Shown in pieces: positions 7,912 through 21,770 of a DNA stretch of 46,826 bases. The first letter of the stretch is position 1, and each line of letters begins with the position of its first letter. The notes beneath the pieces were generated by a model. That model had not been told where the DNA came from. It ran no database searches and saw nothing but the letters and a program-made list of their open reading frames with translations. The translations under genes and the position numbers were made by a program. Location of the stretch: positions 1-46,826 of the forward strand of contig NZ_AGTR01000064.1 of NCBI RefSeq assembly GCF_000235625.1, in the 5' to 3' direction. This stretch comes from Marinobacter manganoxydans MnI7-9. GTDB taxonomy: Bacteria; Pseudomonadota; Gammaproteobacteria; Pseudomonadales; Oleiphilaceae.

Positions 7912-7939
7912 ACCGCCCTCGCTGACGAGGCGAATGTGA

Positions 7940-8015
7940 GCTGGCGTAGCTCAGTTGGTAGAGCAGCTGACTTGTAATCAGCAGGTCGGGGGTTCGATTC
8001 CGTCCGCCAGCTCCA
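7940..8015 (+). tRNA. thrU: tRNA-Thr (anticodon TGT)
   Basis: 76 nt including the encoded CCA. The acceptor stem GCTGGCG/CGCCAGC closes, the anticodon stem-loop is GCTGA-CTTGTAA-TCAGC with anticodon TGT, and the T arm contains GGTTCGATTCC. It is the first of four clustered tRNAs in the same order as E. coli thrU-tyrU-glyT-thrT before tufB. Confidence 0.97.
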
Positions 8016-8054
8016 CTTTAAGTTTTGACGGATTCGCTCACGCGAATCCGACTC

Positions 8055-8139
8055 GGAGGGGTTCCCGAGTGGCCAAAGGGATCAGACTGTAAATCTGACG
8101 GCATCGCCTTCGCAGGTTCGAATCCTGCCCCCTCCACCA
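8055..8139 (+). tRNA. tyrU: tRNA-Tyr (anticodon GTA)
   Basis: 85 nt with encoded CCA and a long variable arm, as expected for a class II bacterial tyrosine tRNA. The acceptor stem is GGAGGGG/CCCCTCC. The anticodon arm CAGACTGTAAATCTG carries GTA, and TTCGAATCC lies in the T loop region. It starts 39 nt after tRNA-Thr(TGT). Confidence 0.97.
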
Positions 8140-8150
8140 CTAAATTGCTC

Positions 8151-8225
<75 letters not shown>

Positions 8226-8239
8226 ATTTGTTTTGTAAT

Positions 8240-8315
8240 GCTCATGTAGCTCAGTTGGTAGAGCACACCCTTGGTAAGGGTGAGGTCGGCGGTTCAAATC
8301 CGCCCATGAGCTCCA
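8240..8315 (+). tRNA. thrT: tRNA-Thr (anticodon GGT)
   Basis: 76 nt with encoded CCA. The acceptor stem is GCTCATG/CATGAGC and the anticodon arm CACCC-TTGGTAA-GGGTG reads GGT. It is the last tRNA before tuf, 51 nt from the tuf start codon. Confidence 0.97.
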
Positions 8316-8366
8316 TTATTTATCCGGTCAACGTTACGATCCTGGTTGATTAGGGAGATTGGTCGA

Positions 8367-9563
8367 ATGTCTAAGTCTAAGTTTGAACGTAATAAGCCGC
8401 ACTTGAACGTAGGCACCATTGGTCACGTTGACCATGGTAAAACCACTTTGACTGCTGCCCTGACCCGTGTATGTCACGAAGTTTGGGGTACAGGCTCTGC
8501 GAGTGCCTTCGACCAGATCGATAACGCACCGGAAGAGAAGGCGCGTGGTATTACCATTGCGACTTCCCACGTTGAGTACGATTCCCCGAATCGCCACTAC
8601 GCTCACGTAGACTGCCCGGGCCACGCTGACTATGTGAAGAACATGATCACTGGTGCAGCGCAGATGGACGGCGCGATCCTGGTTTGCTCCGCAGCTGACG
8701 GCCCCATGCCGCAGACCCGTGAGCACATCCTGCTGTCCCGTCAGGTTGGCGTACCTTACATCGTTGTGTTCCTGAACAAAGCGGACATGGTAGACGATGA
8801 AGAGCTGCTCGAGCTGGTTGAGATGGAAGTTCGTGACCTGCTGAGCCAGTACGACTTCCCGGGTGACGACACTCCGATCATCACCGGTTCTGCGTTGATG
8901 GCGCTGGAAGGCAAAGACGACAACGAGATGGGTACTACCGCTGTTAAGAAGCTGGTAGAAGCTCTGGATGACTACATCCCCGAGCCGGAGCGTGCGATCG
9001 ATCAGCCGTTCCTGATGCCGATCGAGGACGTTTTCTCTATCTCTGGTCGTGGTACTGTTGTGACCGGCCGTGTTGAGCGTGGCGTTATCAAGACTGGTGA
9101 CGAAGTGGAAATCGTTGGTATCAAGGATACCGTGAAGACCACTTGTACTGGTGTTGAGATGTTCCGCAAGCTGCTGGACGAAGGTCGTGCCGGTGAGAAC
9201 ATTGGTGCGCTGCTGCGTGGCACCAAGCGTGACGACGTTGAGCGTGGTCAGGTTCTGGCGGTTCCGGGTTCCATCACTCCGCACACCAAGTTCGAGTGCG
9301 AAGTGTACGTACTGTCCAAAGAAGAAGGCGGCCGTCATACTCCGTTCTTCAAGGGCTACCGTCCGCAGTTCTACTTCCGTACCACCGACGTAACCGGTTC
9401 TTGCGAACTGCCGGAAGGTGTGGAAATGGTTATGCCGGGTGACAACGTCAAGATGAGTGTTACCCTGATTGCTCCGATCGCCATGGAAGATGGCCTGCGC
9501 TTCGCGATTCGTGAAGGCGGCCGTACCGTTGGTGCCGGCGTAGTCTCCAAGATTATCGAGTAA
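8367..9563 (+). CDS. tuf: Elongation factor Tu, copy 1 (tufB position)
   Basis: 398 residues from the ATG at 8367, with GGGAG at 8353-8357 as ribosome-binding site. EF-Tu carries aminoacyl-tRNA to the ribosomal A site using GTP. G motifs: GHVDHGKT (19-26), DCPGH (82-86) and NKAD (137-140). It differs in protein sequence from the second copy (starting 24946) only at residue 131, Tyr here and Phe there, and by about ten bases overall. It sits in a tRNA-tuf-tRNA unit like E. coli tufB, with no terminator before tRNA-Trp. Confidence 0.99.
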   Translation: MSKSKFERNKPHLNVGTIGHVDHGKTTLTAALTRVCHEVWGTGSASAFDQIDNAPEEKARGITIATSHVEYDSPNRHYAHVDCPGHADYVKNMITGAAQMDGAILVCSAADGPMPQTREHILLSRQVGVPYIVVFLNKADMVDDEELLELVEMEVRDLLSQYDFPGDDTPIITGSALMALEGKDDNEMGTTAVKKLVEALDDYIPEPERAIDQPFLMPIEDVFSISGRGTVVTGRVERGVIKTGDEVEIVGIKDTVKTTCTGVEMFRKLLDEGRAGENIGALLRGTKRDDVERGQVLAVPGSITPHTKFECEVYVLSKEEGGRHTPFFKGYRPQFYFRTTDVTGSCELPEGVEMVMPGDNVKMSVTLIAPIAMEDGLRFAIREGGRTVGAGVVSKIIE

Positions 9564-9600
9564 TAGACTCGAGAGTAAGTGCACTGAGTTGTTTCGGTGC

Positions 9601-9676
<76 letters not shown>

Positions 9677-9709
9677 TTTTTTAACATCCGGATACATAAG
9701 TTGATTCCT

Positions 9710-10078
9710 ATGGAGTCAAAAGCCGTTCAGTCAGCCAGCCGTTTCGATTTCGTGAAGTGGCTGGTTGTTTTCGTTCTGATCGCCATCGGTGTGGTGGGGA
9801 ATCAGTATTATAGTGCCGAGTCTCTGCTGTATCGGGTTCTGGCTCTTGTAGGTCTCGCAATTGTGGCGGCGCTTGTTGCCCTCCAGACCGACCGTGGTCG
9901 TCGCTTCGCGACGCTGCTGAAGGAAGCGAGAGTAGAGATCCGGAAAGTGGTATGGCCCACCAGGCCCGAGCTCGTGCAGACGACAGCGATTGTTGTGGTG
10001 TTTGTGCTCGTTGTGGCTCTGTTGTTGTGGGGTATGGATTCGCTGATCAGCTGGCTGGTCGCCGGGTTTATCGGTTAA
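9710..10078 (+). CDS. secE: Preprotein translocase subunit SecE
   Basis: 122 residues from the ATG at 9710; any earlier in-frame start would fall inside tRNA-Trp. SecE clamps the SecY channel in the inner membrane. Three hydrophobic segments are visible (about residues 16-32, 39-57 and 93-118), the long three-TM gammaproteobacterial form. The conserved cytosolic segment EIRKVVWPTRPE, which contacts SecY, lies before TM3. It is followed 12 bp later by nusG, the usual pairing. The ribosome-binding site is weak. Confidence 0.97.
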   Translation: MESKAVQSASRFDFVKWLVVFVLIAIGVVGNQYYSAESLLYRVLALVGLAIVAALVALQTDRGRRFATLLKEARVEIRKVVWPTRPELVQTTAIVVVFVLVVALLLWGMDSLISWLVAGFIG

Positions 10079-10090
10079 CAGGAGTGGGCA

Positions 10091-10624
10091 ATGGCTAAGC
10101 GCTGGTACGTCGTTCATGCGTATTCTGGCTTCGAAAAGCAGGTAATGCGCACTCTCAGGGAGCGCGTCGCGCTGCACGAGATGGAAGACCGTTTCGGCGA
10201 GATCCTGGTTCCGACCGAGGAAGTCGTCGAAATGCGAGAAGGGAAGAAGCGCAAGAGTGAGCGCAAATTCTATCCCGGGTACGTACTGGTCCAGATGGAA
10301 ATGGACGATGCGACGTGGCACCTTGTGAAGAACACCCCGCGTGTTCTTGGTTTTATTGGTGGTACCAAGGATAAGCCTGCACCGATCACCGAAAAGGAAG
10401 CGGAAGCGATCCTTCGTCGAGTCGAAAGCGGTGCAGACAAGCCCAAGCCGAAGACGCTGTTCGAGCCGGGTGAGATTGTTCGCGTTGTTGAAGGTCCTTT
10501 TGCGGACTTCAATGGTGTGGTTGAGGAAGTTGACTACGACAAGAGTCGGGTCAAGGTTGCCGTTCTGATCTTTGGTCGTTCAACTCCGGTAGAGCTGGAG
10601 TTTGGGCAGGTCGAAAAAGACTGA
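10091..10624 (+). CDS. nusG: Transcription elongation/antitermination factor NusG
   Basis: 177 residues. NusG binds RNA polymerase to suppress pausing, and links it to Rho or to ribosomal protein S10. The NGN domain (1-120) begins [18 protein letters not shown] and contains [10 protein letters not shown] and the hydrophobic PRVLGFIGG segment. The C-terminal KOW domain has [18 protein letters not shown] at about 127-144. Length matches E. coli NusG (181). A hairpin terminator lies about 20 nt downstream, separating it in part from rplK. Confidence 0.98.
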   Translation: MAKRWYVVHAYSGFEKQVMRTLRERVALHEMEDRFGEILVPTEEVVEMREGKKRKSERKFYPGYVLVQMEMDDATWHLVKNTPRVLGFIGGTKDKPAPITEKEAEAILRRVESGADKPKPKTLFEPGEIVRVVEGPFADFNGVVEEVDYDKSRVKVAVLIFGRSTPVELEFGQVEKD

Positions 10625-10643
10625 CCGGTAACGGGAAAGCTGA

Positions 10644-10675
10644 AAGCTCGCGCGCTCAAGCGACGCGGGCTTTTT
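10644..10675 (+). terminator. Intrinsic terminator/attenuator between nusG and rplK
   Basis: A 9-bp stem (10644-10652 with 10664-10672, one G-U pair) is topped by a further 3-bp stem and a TCAA loop, and the 3' side runs into TTTTT. It should stop at least part of the tuf-secE-nusG transcription. A weak promoter could lie just after it, but I could not define one. Confidence 0.7.
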
Positions 10676-10702
10676 GTGTCTGCTCTTAGCAGTTGTAAAA
10701 AC

Positions 10703-10727
10703 GGGGAGCCGAGAGGCGTTTGAACCC
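10703..10727 (+). promoter_or_regulatory. Probable L1 feedback site in the rplK leader
   Basis: GGG (10704-10706), AG, a small CC-GAGA-GG stem-loop, then GTTTGAA and CCC (10725-10727) form two short helices around an asymmetric loop. This matches the general shape of L1 mRNA sites that imitate the 23S L1 stalk, where as I recall TGGAGCCGACC is followed by TTGAAA. It ends 3 nt before the rplK ribosome-binding site AGGAG, so bound L1 would block translation. The identification rests on memory of the motif. Confidence 0.55.
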
Positions 10728-10741
10728 ACAGGAGATCTATC

Positions 10742-11173
10742 ATGGCAAAGAAAATTGAAGCGTACATCAAGCTTCAGGTTGCTGCCGGCAAGGCCAACCC
10801 GAGTCCCCCCGTTGGTCCTGCACTGGGTCAGCGCGGCGTAAACATCATGGAATTCTGCAAGGCGTTCAACGCCCAGACTCAGGACATGGAGCCTGGTCTG
10901 CCGATTCCGACCGTGATCACCGTTTACAGTGATCGCAGCTTTACCTTTATTACCAAGACTCCGCCTGCACCGGTTCTTCTCCTGAAGGCCGCTGGCATCA
11001 AGAGTGGCTCCGGTCGTCCGAATACCGAGAAAGTCGGTACCGTGACCCGCGAGCAGCTTGAAGAAATTGCCAAGACCAAAGAGCCGGACCTGACTGCAGC
11101 CGATATGGACGCAGCGGTACGTACCATTGCAGGAACAGCCCGCAGCATGGGCCTGAACGTGGAGGGCCTGTAA
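10742..11173 (+). CDS. rplK: 50S ribosomal protein L11
   Basis: 143 residues (142 in E. coli). L11 forms the GTPase-associated centre with 23S H43/44 and is needed for RelA activation. The N-terminal domain contains the proline-rich [19 protein letters not shown], where thiostrepton resistance changes usually fall. The C-terminal rRNA-binding domain includes [14 protein letters not shown] and [10 protein letters not shown]. It heads the L11 operon and is separated from rplA by only 1 bp. Confidence 0.99.
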   Translation: MAKKIEAYIKLQVAAGKANPSPPVGPALGQRGVNIMEFCKAFNAQTQDMEPGLPIPTVITVYSDRSFTFITKTPPAPVLLLKAAGIKSGSGRPNTEKVGTVTREQLEEIAKTKEPDLTAADMDAAVRTIAGTARSMGLNVEGL

Positions 11174-11174
11174 C

Positions 11175-11873
11175 ATGGCGAAGCTGAGCAAGCGTCAGAA
11201 GCTTATTCGTGAAAAGGTAGACTCTACCCGTTCCTACTCTGTCGACGAAGCAGTTGCACTGCTGGTTGAGCTGGGCCAGAACGTGAAGTTCAAAGAGTCT
11301 GTCGACGTAGCCGTCAATCTGGGCGTTGACGCACGTAAATCCGACCAGGTTGTCCGTAGCAGCACTGTTCTGCCTCACGGCACCGGCAAGACCGTTCGCG
11401 TCGCTGTATTTACCCAGGGCGCCAATGCCGAGAAAGCAACGGCTGCTGGTGCAGACGTTGTAGGCATGGACGATCTGGCGGACGAAGTTAAGAAAGGCAA
11501 CATGGATTTCGACGTGGTTATCGCCACTCCGGACGCCATGCGTGTTGTTGGTCAGCTGGGCCAGATTCTTGGTCCCCGTGGCCTGATGCCGAACCCGAAG
11601 GTGGGTACTGTGACTCCTGACGTCGAGACTGCGGTCAAGAACGCCAAGGCCGGTCAGGTTCGTTACCGCACCGACAAGAACGGCATTATCCACGCTCCGC
11701 TGGGTAACGTTGAATTCTCTGCGCAGAACATCAAGGAAAACCTTGAAGCTCTGGTAGCAGATCTGAAAAAGGCCAAGCCGTCGTCGGCGAAAGGCGTGTA
11801 TCTCAAAAAGATCACCATTTCCTCGACTATGGGTCCTGGCCTGACTATCGATCAGAGCGGTCTCGCTATTTGA
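11175..11873 (+). CDS. rplA: 50S ribosomal protein L1
   Basis: 232 residues (234 in E. coli). L1 forms the mobile stalk that handles deacylated tRNA leaving the E site and is the usual autogenous repressor of rplK-rplA. Signature segments are [17 protein letters not shown] at about 134-150 and [13 protein letters not shown] near 180. The likely target site lies in the rplK leader at 10703-10727, and the 1-bp spacing from rplK suggests coupling. A long leader (11874-12098) follows before rplJ. Confidence 0.99.
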   Translation: MAKLSKRQKLIREKVDSTRSYSVDEAVALLVELGQNVKFKESVDVAVNLGVDARKSDQVVRSSTVLPHGTGKTVRVAVFTQGANAEKATAAGADVVGMDDLADEVKKGNMDFDVVIATPDAMRVVGQLGQILGPRGLMPNPKVGTVTPDVETAVKNAKAGQVRYRTDKNGIIHAPLGNVEFSAQNIKENLEALVADLKKAKPSSAKGVYLKKITISSTMGPGLTIDQSGLAI

Positions 11874-11904
11874 TCCTTTGATCGGTGGTTACTTTGTAGT
11901 CTGG

Positions 11905-12091
11905 GCGGAAGCCAAGGCTGTCAAAGACCGCAGGCCCCCGAAGCACTTTCGGTCTGACTGGAAGTGCTGCAAGGGTTAAAGCAACGCCTGCGCAGACGGT
12001 GTGAAGACGTTCTCTCTGAACCCAAACACCGTTAGGAGCCCCGCGAGGGGTATATGTGGGTTTGCCGGGAAGACCCGGCGAAATCGAGGAG
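11905..12091 (+). ncRNA. L10 leader (L10-L12 feedback element) before rplJ
   Basis: The 225-nt rplA-rplJ gap holds GACCGCAGG (11926-11934) and CCTGCGCAGACGGT (11987-12000), the same blocks as in the E. coli L10 leader as I recall it, with a nested AGCACTT/AAGTGCT hairpin between. Further 3', AACCCA (12019-12024) can pair with TGGGTT (12057-12062) around a CCCC-GCGA-GGGG hairpin. GCCGGG-AAGA-CCCGGC (12064-12079) ends 6 nt before GAGGAG. Binding of the L10-L12 complex is expected to shut off rplJL translation. Confidence 0.75.
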
Positions 12092-12098
12092 AAATCCA

Positions 12099-12629
12099 GT
12101 GGCAATTAGACTCGAAGACAAGAAAGCGATCGTCGCTGAAGTCAACGAGACTGCCGGTGGTGCTCTGTCTGTGGTTATGGCTGACTACCGTGGTGTTACC
12201 TCTGGTGACATGACGGCGCTTCGTGCCAAGGCTCGTGCCGAAAACGTGCGTCTGAAGGTTGTTCGTAACAACCTGGCGAAGATCGCGATTCGCGGTACCG
12301 AGTTCGAGTGCATCGACGAAGCCCTGGTCGGCCCGACCATTCTGGCATTCTCTATGGAAGATCCGGGCGCGGCAGCGCGTCTGTTGAAGGATTTTGCGAA
12401 AGAGAAAGAGGCGTTCGAGATTAAGGCACTGGCCGTCGGCGGAGAGCTGATGGGTGCAGACCAGATCGACCGTCTTGCCAAGCTGCCAACACGTCACGAA
12501 GCGCTGACAATGCTGGCCGCAGTAACACAGGCACCGATCACCAAGCTGGCACGGACACTGAACGAAGTTCCTTCGAAAGTGACTCGTGCTGTAGCGGCAG
12601 TTCGCGACCAGAAGCAAGAAGCTGCTTGA
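12099..12629 (+). CDS. rplJ: 50S ribosomal protein L10
   Basis: 176 residues from the GTG at 12099, preceded by GAGGAG at 12086-12091. An in-frame upstream ATG at 12054 would run through the leader hairpin and is unlikely. L10 anchors the L7/L12 dimers to the stalk base. The start [17 protein letters not shown] is typical; the C-terminal helix that binds L12 follows residue 135. It is about 11 residues longer than E. coli L10, with the extra at the C-terminus ([17 protein letters not shown]). Confidence 0.97.
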   Translation: MAIRLEDKKAIVAEVNETAGGALSVVMADYRGVTSGDMTALRAKARAENVRLKVVRNNLAKIAIRGTEFECIDEALVGPTILAFSMEDPGAAARLLKDFAKEKEAFEIKALAVGGELMGADQIDRLAKLPTRHEALTMLAAVTQAPITKLARTLNEVPSKVTRAVAAVRDQKQEAA

Positions 12630-12669
12630 TTCTGTTGAACACCATTTTTTATATTTTTGGGAGAAAGTC

Positions 12670-13047
12670 ATGGCTCTGTCTAACGAAGACATTTTGAACG
12701 CAATCGCTGAAATGAGCGTAATGGACGTAGTTGCGCTGGTTGAAGCAATGGAAGAAAAATTCGGTGTTTCTGCCGCTGCAGCCGTTGCTGCTGCGCCGGC
12801 AGCTGCTGGTGGTGGCGAAGCCGCTGCTGAAGAGCAGACCGAGTTTGACGTTGTACTTACCGGTCCTGGTGAGAAGAAAGTAAACGTAATCAAGGCCGTT
12901 CGTGAACTGACTGGCCTGGGTCTGAAAGAAGCCAAGGAAATGGTCGACAGCGCTCCTTCCGTTATCAAGGAAGCAGCTAGCAAAGACGACGCTGAAGAAG
13001 CCAAGAAGAAGCTTGAGGAAGCAGGCGCTTCTGTTGAGCTCAAGTAA
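12670..13047 (+). CDS. rplL: 50S ribosomal protein L7/L12
   Basis: 125 residues (121 in E. coli). The flexible stalk protein recruits and stimulates translational GTPases. It has an N-terminal dimerisation helix pair ([20 protein letters not shown]), an Ala/Gly-rich hinge at about 35-53, and a C-terminal domain with [25 protein letters not shown] at 12659-12663 is a strong ribosome-binding site, consistent with the several copies needed per ribosome. It is followed by an attenuator before rpoB. Confidence 0.99.
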   Translation: MALSNEDILNAIAEMSVMDVVALVEAMEEKFGVSAAAAVAAAPAAAGGGEAAAEEQTEFDVVLTGPGEKKVNVIKAVRELTGLGLKEAKEMVDSAPSVIKEAASKDDAEEAKKKLEEAGASVELK

Positions 13048-13087
13048 GAGTCGGCTGTTGATCGAAACCGTGCGATAAGCATGGACA

Positions 13088-13117
13088 GGCTGGTGGCTTT
13101 GGGCCACCGGCCTTTTT
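13088..13117 (+). terminator. rplL-rpoB attenuator hairpin
   Basis: A 10-bp GC-rich stem (13088-13097 with 13103-13112, one G-U pair, loop TTTGG) is followed directly by TTTTT. It is a complete intrinsic terminator by shape, placed where E. coli has a partial terminator that makes rpoBC less expressed than rplJL. Read-through must be substantial because no clear promoter for rpoB is visible after it. Confidence 0.8.
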
Positions 13118-13145
13118 CTGTTGTATATGCTATAGAGTCTGGTGA

Positions 13146-13266
13146 GCAATTGCAGGTTGATGTCAGATCTATAACCTACAGCCAGAGTCTTGTTCAAGAC
13201 GGCGCGATAAGCCGAGCAATTCGGCCCCGAAGCAGAACATTGGTTGCTTCTTGATACCAGGTATCA
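13146..13266 (+). other. Chain of hairpins between the attenuator and rpoB
   Basis: Five consecutive potential stem-loops fill the rest of the gap: TGCAGGTT/AACCTACA (about 13151-13180), GTCTTG-TT-CAAGAC (13187-13200), GCCGA/TCGGC (13211-13225), GAAGCA/TGCTTC (13229-13250) and TGATACC-A-GGTATCA (13252-13266). Such structure suits an RNA processing site; E. coli has an RNase III site in this gap. No protein-coding potential is seen here. Confidence 0.45.
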
Positions 13267-13288
13267 GGTCTAAAGCTGGGGAATGCAG

Positions 13289-16200
13289 ATGACTTACTCC
13301 TACACTGAGAAAAAGCGGATTCGCAAAGATTTTAGTAAATTGCCTTCCGTGATGGACGTCCCCTATTTGCTGTCTATTCAGCTGGATTCGTTCCGGGACT
13401 TCCTCCAAATGGAAGCCGCTCCTGAAGACCGCCGGGAAACCGGTCTTCACGCAGCATTCAAATCCGTATTCCCGATTGTCAGTTACTCTGGCAATGCCGC
13501 GCTCGAATACGTGAGCTATCGTATTGGCGAGCCGGTTTTTGATGTCAAGGAATGCCAGCTTAGGGGCGTAACCTATGCAGCGCCGCTGCGGGTGAAGGTC
13601 CGCCTTATCATTTACGATAAGGAATCGTCCAACAAGGCGATCAAGGACATTAAAGAGCAGGAAGTCTACATGGGCGAGATGCCCCTGATGACCGAGAACG
13701 GTACCTTCGTTATCAACGGTACCGAGCGCGTTATTGTTTCCCAGCTCCACCGGTCTCCGGGTGTGTTCTTCGATCACGACAAGGGCAAGACCCATTCCTC
13801 CGGCAAGCTGCTGTATTCTGCCCGGGTGATTCCTTACCGTGGTTCCTGGCTGGACTTCGAGTTTGATCCGAAGGACTCCGTGTTCGTTCGTATCGACCGT
13901 CGTCGTAAGCTTCCGGCATCCATTCTGTTGCGTGCCCTGGGCTACACCTCCGAGCAGATGCTGGAGATGTTCTTCGAAACCAGTAAATTCAGCCTGGGCG
14001 CGGAAGTGTGCAAGCTGGAGCTGGTGCCGAGCCGTCTGCGTGGCGACATCGCGACCTTCGATATCAAGGACAATGACGGTAACGTGATTGTCGAAGAAGG
14101 TCGCCGGATTACGGCCCGCCACATCAAGCAGTTGGAAAAAGCCGGCATCAACGAGCTTGAGGTGCCGACCGAGTACCTGTACGGCCGTGTACTGGCGAAA
14201 GACATGATCGATCAGGGTTCCGGTGAAGTCCTGGTGGAGTGTAACTCCGAGCTGACAGAAGAGCTGGTCACCAAGATTCTCGACGCTGGCGTGAAGGATA
14301 TCGAAACCCTTTACACCAACGATCTGGACTGTGGTCCGTTCATGTCTGACACCCTGCGTATCGATCCGACTCGCACGCCGCTCGAAGCGCTGGTTGAGAT
14401 CTACCGGATGATGCGCCCGGGTGAGCCGCCCACCAAGGAGTCGGCTGAGAACCTGTTTAATAACCTGTTCTTCTCTGAAGAGCGCTATGACCTGTCTGCG
14501 GTTGGCCGGATGAAGCTGAACCGCCGTCTGCGCCGTGAAGAAAGCACAGGTGAGGGCACCCTGACCCACGAAGACATCATCGACGTTCTCAAGACCCTGA
14601 TCGACATACGTAACGGCCAGGGCAATGTGGACGATATCGATAACCTGGGTAACCGTCGTGTTCGCTGCGTTGGCGAAATGGCCGAAAACCAGTTCCGCGT
14701 TGGCCTGGTTCGGGTTGAGCGAGCGGTTCGTGAGCGTCTGAGCCTTGCTGAAAGCGAAGGGCTGATGCCGCAGGACCTGATTAACGCCAAGCCGGTAGCA
14801 GCCGCGGTTAAAGAATTCTTCGGCTCAAGCCAGCTGTCGCAGTTCATGGACCAGAACAACCCGTTGTCCGAGGTCACGCACAAGCGTCGTATCTCTGCGT
14901 TGGGCCCAGGTGGTCTGACCCGTGAGCGTGCAGGCTTTGAGGTTCGTGACGTACACCCGACCCACTACGGTCGCGTATGCCCAATCGAGACGCCGGAAGG
15001 TCCGAACATCGGTCTTATCAACTCGCTGGCGACTTACGCGCGCTCCAACTCCTACGGTTTCCTCGAGAGTCCGTACCGGAAAGTTGAGAACGGCGTGGTA
15101 ACCGATGAAGTGGTTTACCTGTCCGCTATCGAGGAGAGCAACTACGTCATCGCCCAGGCCAGTGCTGCCATGGACGAGAAGACCAAGCGTCTGACCGACG
15201 AACTGGTTACCGTTCGCCACCAGAACGAATTTACCGTTACTCCGCCGGAGAGCGTTAACTTCATGGATGTATCTCCGCGCCAGGTAGTATCGGTCGCGGC
15301 ATCCCTGATCCCGTTCCTGGAGCATGACGACGCCAACCGGGCACTGATGGGTGCGAACATGCAGCGTCAGGCGGTTCCGACACTCAAAGCCCAGGTTCCC
15401 CTGGTAGGAACCGGTGTTGAGCGTACGGTTGCCCAAGACTCTGGCGTCTGTGTATCGGCTCGCCGCGGCGGTGTGATCGAAAGCGTTGACGCTTCGCGCA
15501 TCGTGGTTCGTGTCAATAACGAGGAAACCGAAGCGGGTGATGCAGGTGTGGATATCTACAACCTGACCAAGTACACCCGTTCGAACCAGAACACCTGTAT
15601 CAACCAGCGCTCCATCGTGCGTCAGGGCGACATTATTGCCCGTGGCGACGTGCTGGCAGACGGTCCCTCTGTGGATCTGGGTGAGCTGGCACTGGGGCAG
15701 AACATGCGCATCGCGTTCATGCCCTGGAACGGTTACAACTTTGAGGACTCCATCCTCATTTCCGAGAAAGTGGTGCAGGAAGATCGCCTGACCACCATCC
15801 ACATTCAGGAACTGACCTGTGTGGCTCGGGACACCAAGCTGGGTAGCGAAGAAATCACCGCGGATATTCCGAACGTTGGTGAAAGTGCGCTGTCCAAGCT
15901 GGATGAGTCCGGTATTGTTTACATTGGTGCTGAAGTGGGCCCCGGTGACATTCTGGTAGGCAAGGTCACACCGAAGGGTGAGACCCAGCTGACGCCTGAG
16001 GAGAAGCTGCTGCGTGCCATCTTTGGTGAGAAGGCGTCCGATGTTAAGGACACCTCCTCCCGCGTGCCGACTGGCACCCGCGGCACCGTTATCGACGTGC
16101 AGGTCTTTACCCGCGACGGTATCGAGAAGGATCAGCGTGCCCAGTCCATCGAGAAAGAGCAGCTGGACCAGTATCGCAAGGATCTGAAAGACGAGTACCG

Positions 16201-17368
16201 GATTGTTGAAGGTGCGACATTCGAGCGTCTGAACAGTGCGTTGAAAGGGCAGGAAGTGATCAGTGGGCCGGGCCTGAAGAAAGGCGCCACCCTCGAAGAG
16301 AGCTACCTGGCCGAGCTGCCGCGTTCTGACTGGTTCAAGCTCCGGATGAAAGACGAGAGCCTGAACGAGCTGCTGGAGAAATCCGAGCAGGGTCTGGAAG
16401 ACCGCAAGAAGGAACACGAAGCGCGCTTTGACGACAAGAAAGGCAAGCTTCAGCAGGGCGACGACCTCGCACCGGGCGTACTGAAGATCGTCAAGGTATA
16501 CCTGGCTATCAAGCGTCGTATCCAGCCGGGTGACAAGATGGCCGGTCGTCACGGTAACAAGGGTGTTATTTCCTCGGTGATGCCGATCGAAGACATGCCT
16601 TACGACGAGCACGGCAACACGGTTGACGTGGTTCTGAACCCGCTGGGTGTTCCCTCGCGGATGAACGTAGGTCAGGTGCTTGAGACTCATCTGGGTGCTG
16701 CAGCCAAGGGTCTGGGTGAGCGTATCAGCCAGATGCTGGACGAGCAGCGCAAGGTGGCTGAATTACGCAAGCTGCTGGATGAGATCTACAATCACTCAGA
16801 CGAAGTGTTCAAGGTGGACCTGGATTCCCTGTCCGACAAGGAAATCCTGGAGATGTGCCACAACCTTCGCGGCGGTGTGCCCATGGCAACGCCGGTATTC
16901 GACGGTGCCAAGGAAGCCGAGGTCAAGCGCATGCTTGAGCTTGCGGGACTGAGCACTACCGGTCAGACCATGCTGTATGACGGTCGTACTGGTGATATGT
17001 TCGACCGCCCGGTAACGGTTGGCTACATGTACATCCTGAAGCTGAACCACCTGATCGACGACAAGATGCACGCTCGTTCCACCGGCTCTTACAGCCTGGT
17101 TACCCAGCAACCGCTGGGTGGTAAGGCGCAGTTCGGTGGCCAGCGCTTCGGTGAGATGGAAGTGTGGGCTCTCGAGGCCTACGGTGCAGCTTACACGCTG
17201 CAGGAGATGCTCACCGTCAAGTCTGATGACGTGAACGGTCGGACCAAGATGTACAAGAACATTGTCGATGGCGATCATCGGATGGAGCCGGGCATGCCCG
17301 AATCCTTCAACGTTCTTGTCAAGGAAATCCGCTCGCTGGGTATCGACATCGAGCTGGAATCCGAGTGA
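13289..17368 (+). CDS. rpoB: DNA-directed RNA polymerase subunit beta
   Basis: 1359 residues from the ATG at 13289 (1342 in E. coli). This start is preferred over the ATG two codons earlier because GGGGA at 13278-13282 is correctly spaced and the family begins [15 protein letters not shown]. With beta' it forms the catalytic centre. The rifampicin pocket, including [16 protein letters not shown] near residue 512, has no known resistance substitution that I can see. [13 protein letters not shown] and the C-terminal clamp segment [18 protein letters not shown] are intact. rpoC follows after 76 bp. Confidence 0.99.
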   Translation: MTYSYTEKKRIRKDFSKLPSVMDVPYLLSIQLDSFRDFLQMEAAPEDRRETGLHAAFKSVFPIVSYSGNAALEYVSYRIGEPVFDVKECQLRGVTYAAPLRVKVRLIIYDKESSNKAIKDIKEQEVYMGEMPLMTENGTFVINGTERVIVSQLHRSPGVFFDHDKGKTHSSGKLLYSARVIPYRGSWLDFEFDPKDSVFVRIDRRRKLPASILLRALGYTSEQMLEMFFETSKFSLGAEVCKLELVPSRLRGDIATFDIKDNDGNVIVEEGRRITARHIKQLEKAGINELEVPTEYLYGRVLAKDMIDQGSGEVLVECNSELTEELVTKILDAGVKDIETLYTNDLDCGPFMSDTLRIDPTRTPLEALVEIYRMMRPGEPPTKESAENLFNNLFFSEERYDLSAVGRMKLNRRLRREESTGEGTLTHEDIIDVLKTLIDIRNGQGNVDDIDNLGNRRVRCVGEMAENQFRVGLVRVERAVRERLSLAESEGLMPQDLINAKPVAAAVKEFFGSSQLSQFMDQNNPLSEVTHKRRISALGPGGLTRERAGFEVRDVHPTHYGRVCPIETPEGPNIGLINSLATYARSNSYGFLESPYRKVENGVVTDEVVYLSAIEESNYVIAQASAAMDEKTKRLTDELVTVRHQNEFTVTPPESVNFMDVSPRQVVSVAASLIPFLEHDDANRALMGANMQRQAVPTLKAQVPLVGTGVERTVAQDSGVCVSARRGGVIESVDASRIVVRVNNEETEAGDAGVDIYNLTKYTRSNQNTCINQRSIVRQGDIIARGDVLADGPSVDLGELALGQNMRIAFMPWNGYNFEDSILISEKVVQEDRLTTIHIQELTCVARDTKLGSEEITADIPNVGESALSKLDESGIVYIGAEVGPGDILVGKVTPKGETQLTPEEKLLRAIFGEKASDVKDTSSRVPTGTRGTVIDVQVFTRDGIEKDQRAQSIEKEQLDQYRKDLKDEYRIVEGATFERLNSALKGQEVISGPGLKKGATLEESYLAELPRSDWFKLRMKDESLNELLEKSEQGLEDRKKEHEARFDDKKGKLQQGDDLAPGVLKIVKVYLAIKRRIQPGDKMAGRHGNKGVISSVMPIEDMPYDEHGNTVDVVLNPLGVPSRMNVGQVLETHLGAAAKGLGERISQMLDEQRKVAELRKLLDEIYNHSDEVFKVDLDSLSDKEILEMCHNLRGGVPMATPVFDGAKEAEVKRMLELAGLSTTGQTMLYDGRTGDMFDRPVTVGYMYILKLNHLIDDKMHARSTGSYSLVTQQPLGGKAQFGGQRFGEMEVWALEAYGAAYTLQEMLTVKSDDVNGRTKMYKNIVDGDHRMEPGMPESFNVLVKEIRSLGIDIELESE

Positions 17369-17392
17369 GCCGAATTGTTTTTGGCAGCGTGA

Positions 17393-17413
17393 GCGGGCAC
17401 GACCAGTGCCCGC
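17393..17413 (+). other. Hairpin between rpoB and rpoC
   Basis: A perfect 8-bp stem GCGGGCAC-GACCA-GTGCCCGC lies 31 nt before the rpoC start. There is no T tract, so termination is unlikely; RNA stability or processing is a more reasonable guess. Confidence 0.5.
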
Positions 17414-17444
17414 CCGAGATTAACGCCATCCGGAGCTTTTACTG

Positions 17445-21659
<4,215 letters not shown>

Positions 21660-21680
21660 GTTGGGACGACGCGCCGCCTC

Positions 21681-21698
21681 CGGGTAGTTACCTACCCG
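21681..21698 (+). other. Hairpin after rpoC
   Basis: CGGGTAG-TTAC-CTACCCG is a perfect 7-bp stem, extendable through flanking CCTC/GAGG with one bulge. It lacks a U tract, so it is at best a Rho-assisted or partial terminator before the str promoter. Confidence 0.45.
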
Positions 21699-21726
21699 AG
21701 AGGTGGTCAAAAAGAGACCAGTCATC

Positions 21727-21755
21727 TTGACTGTCCGGGGGCGCAGGCTTACACT
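21727..21755 (+). promoter_or_regulatory. Promoter of the str operon
   Basis: TTGACT (21727-21732), a 17-bp spacer and TACACT (21750-21755) make a good sigma70 promoter, followed by a GC-rich discriminator (TGCGTCCC) typical of growth-rate-controlled promoters. The start site would be near 21762, so the transcript begins just before the strong hairpin at 21771-21792. Confidence 0.7.
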
Positions 21756-21770
21756 TGCGTCCCTTAAATT

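Noticed and set aside
8334-9584. Minus-strand open frames opposite both tuf genes (also 24859-25917)
   Set aside because: Both copies have them because the tuf genes are nearly identical; they are shadows, not paralogous genes.
14825-16690. A 621-codon minus-strand open frame opposite rpoB, and similar ones opposite rpoC
   Set aside because: Same codon-bias shadow; the composition is that of reversed polymerase codons and nothing resembles a protein family.
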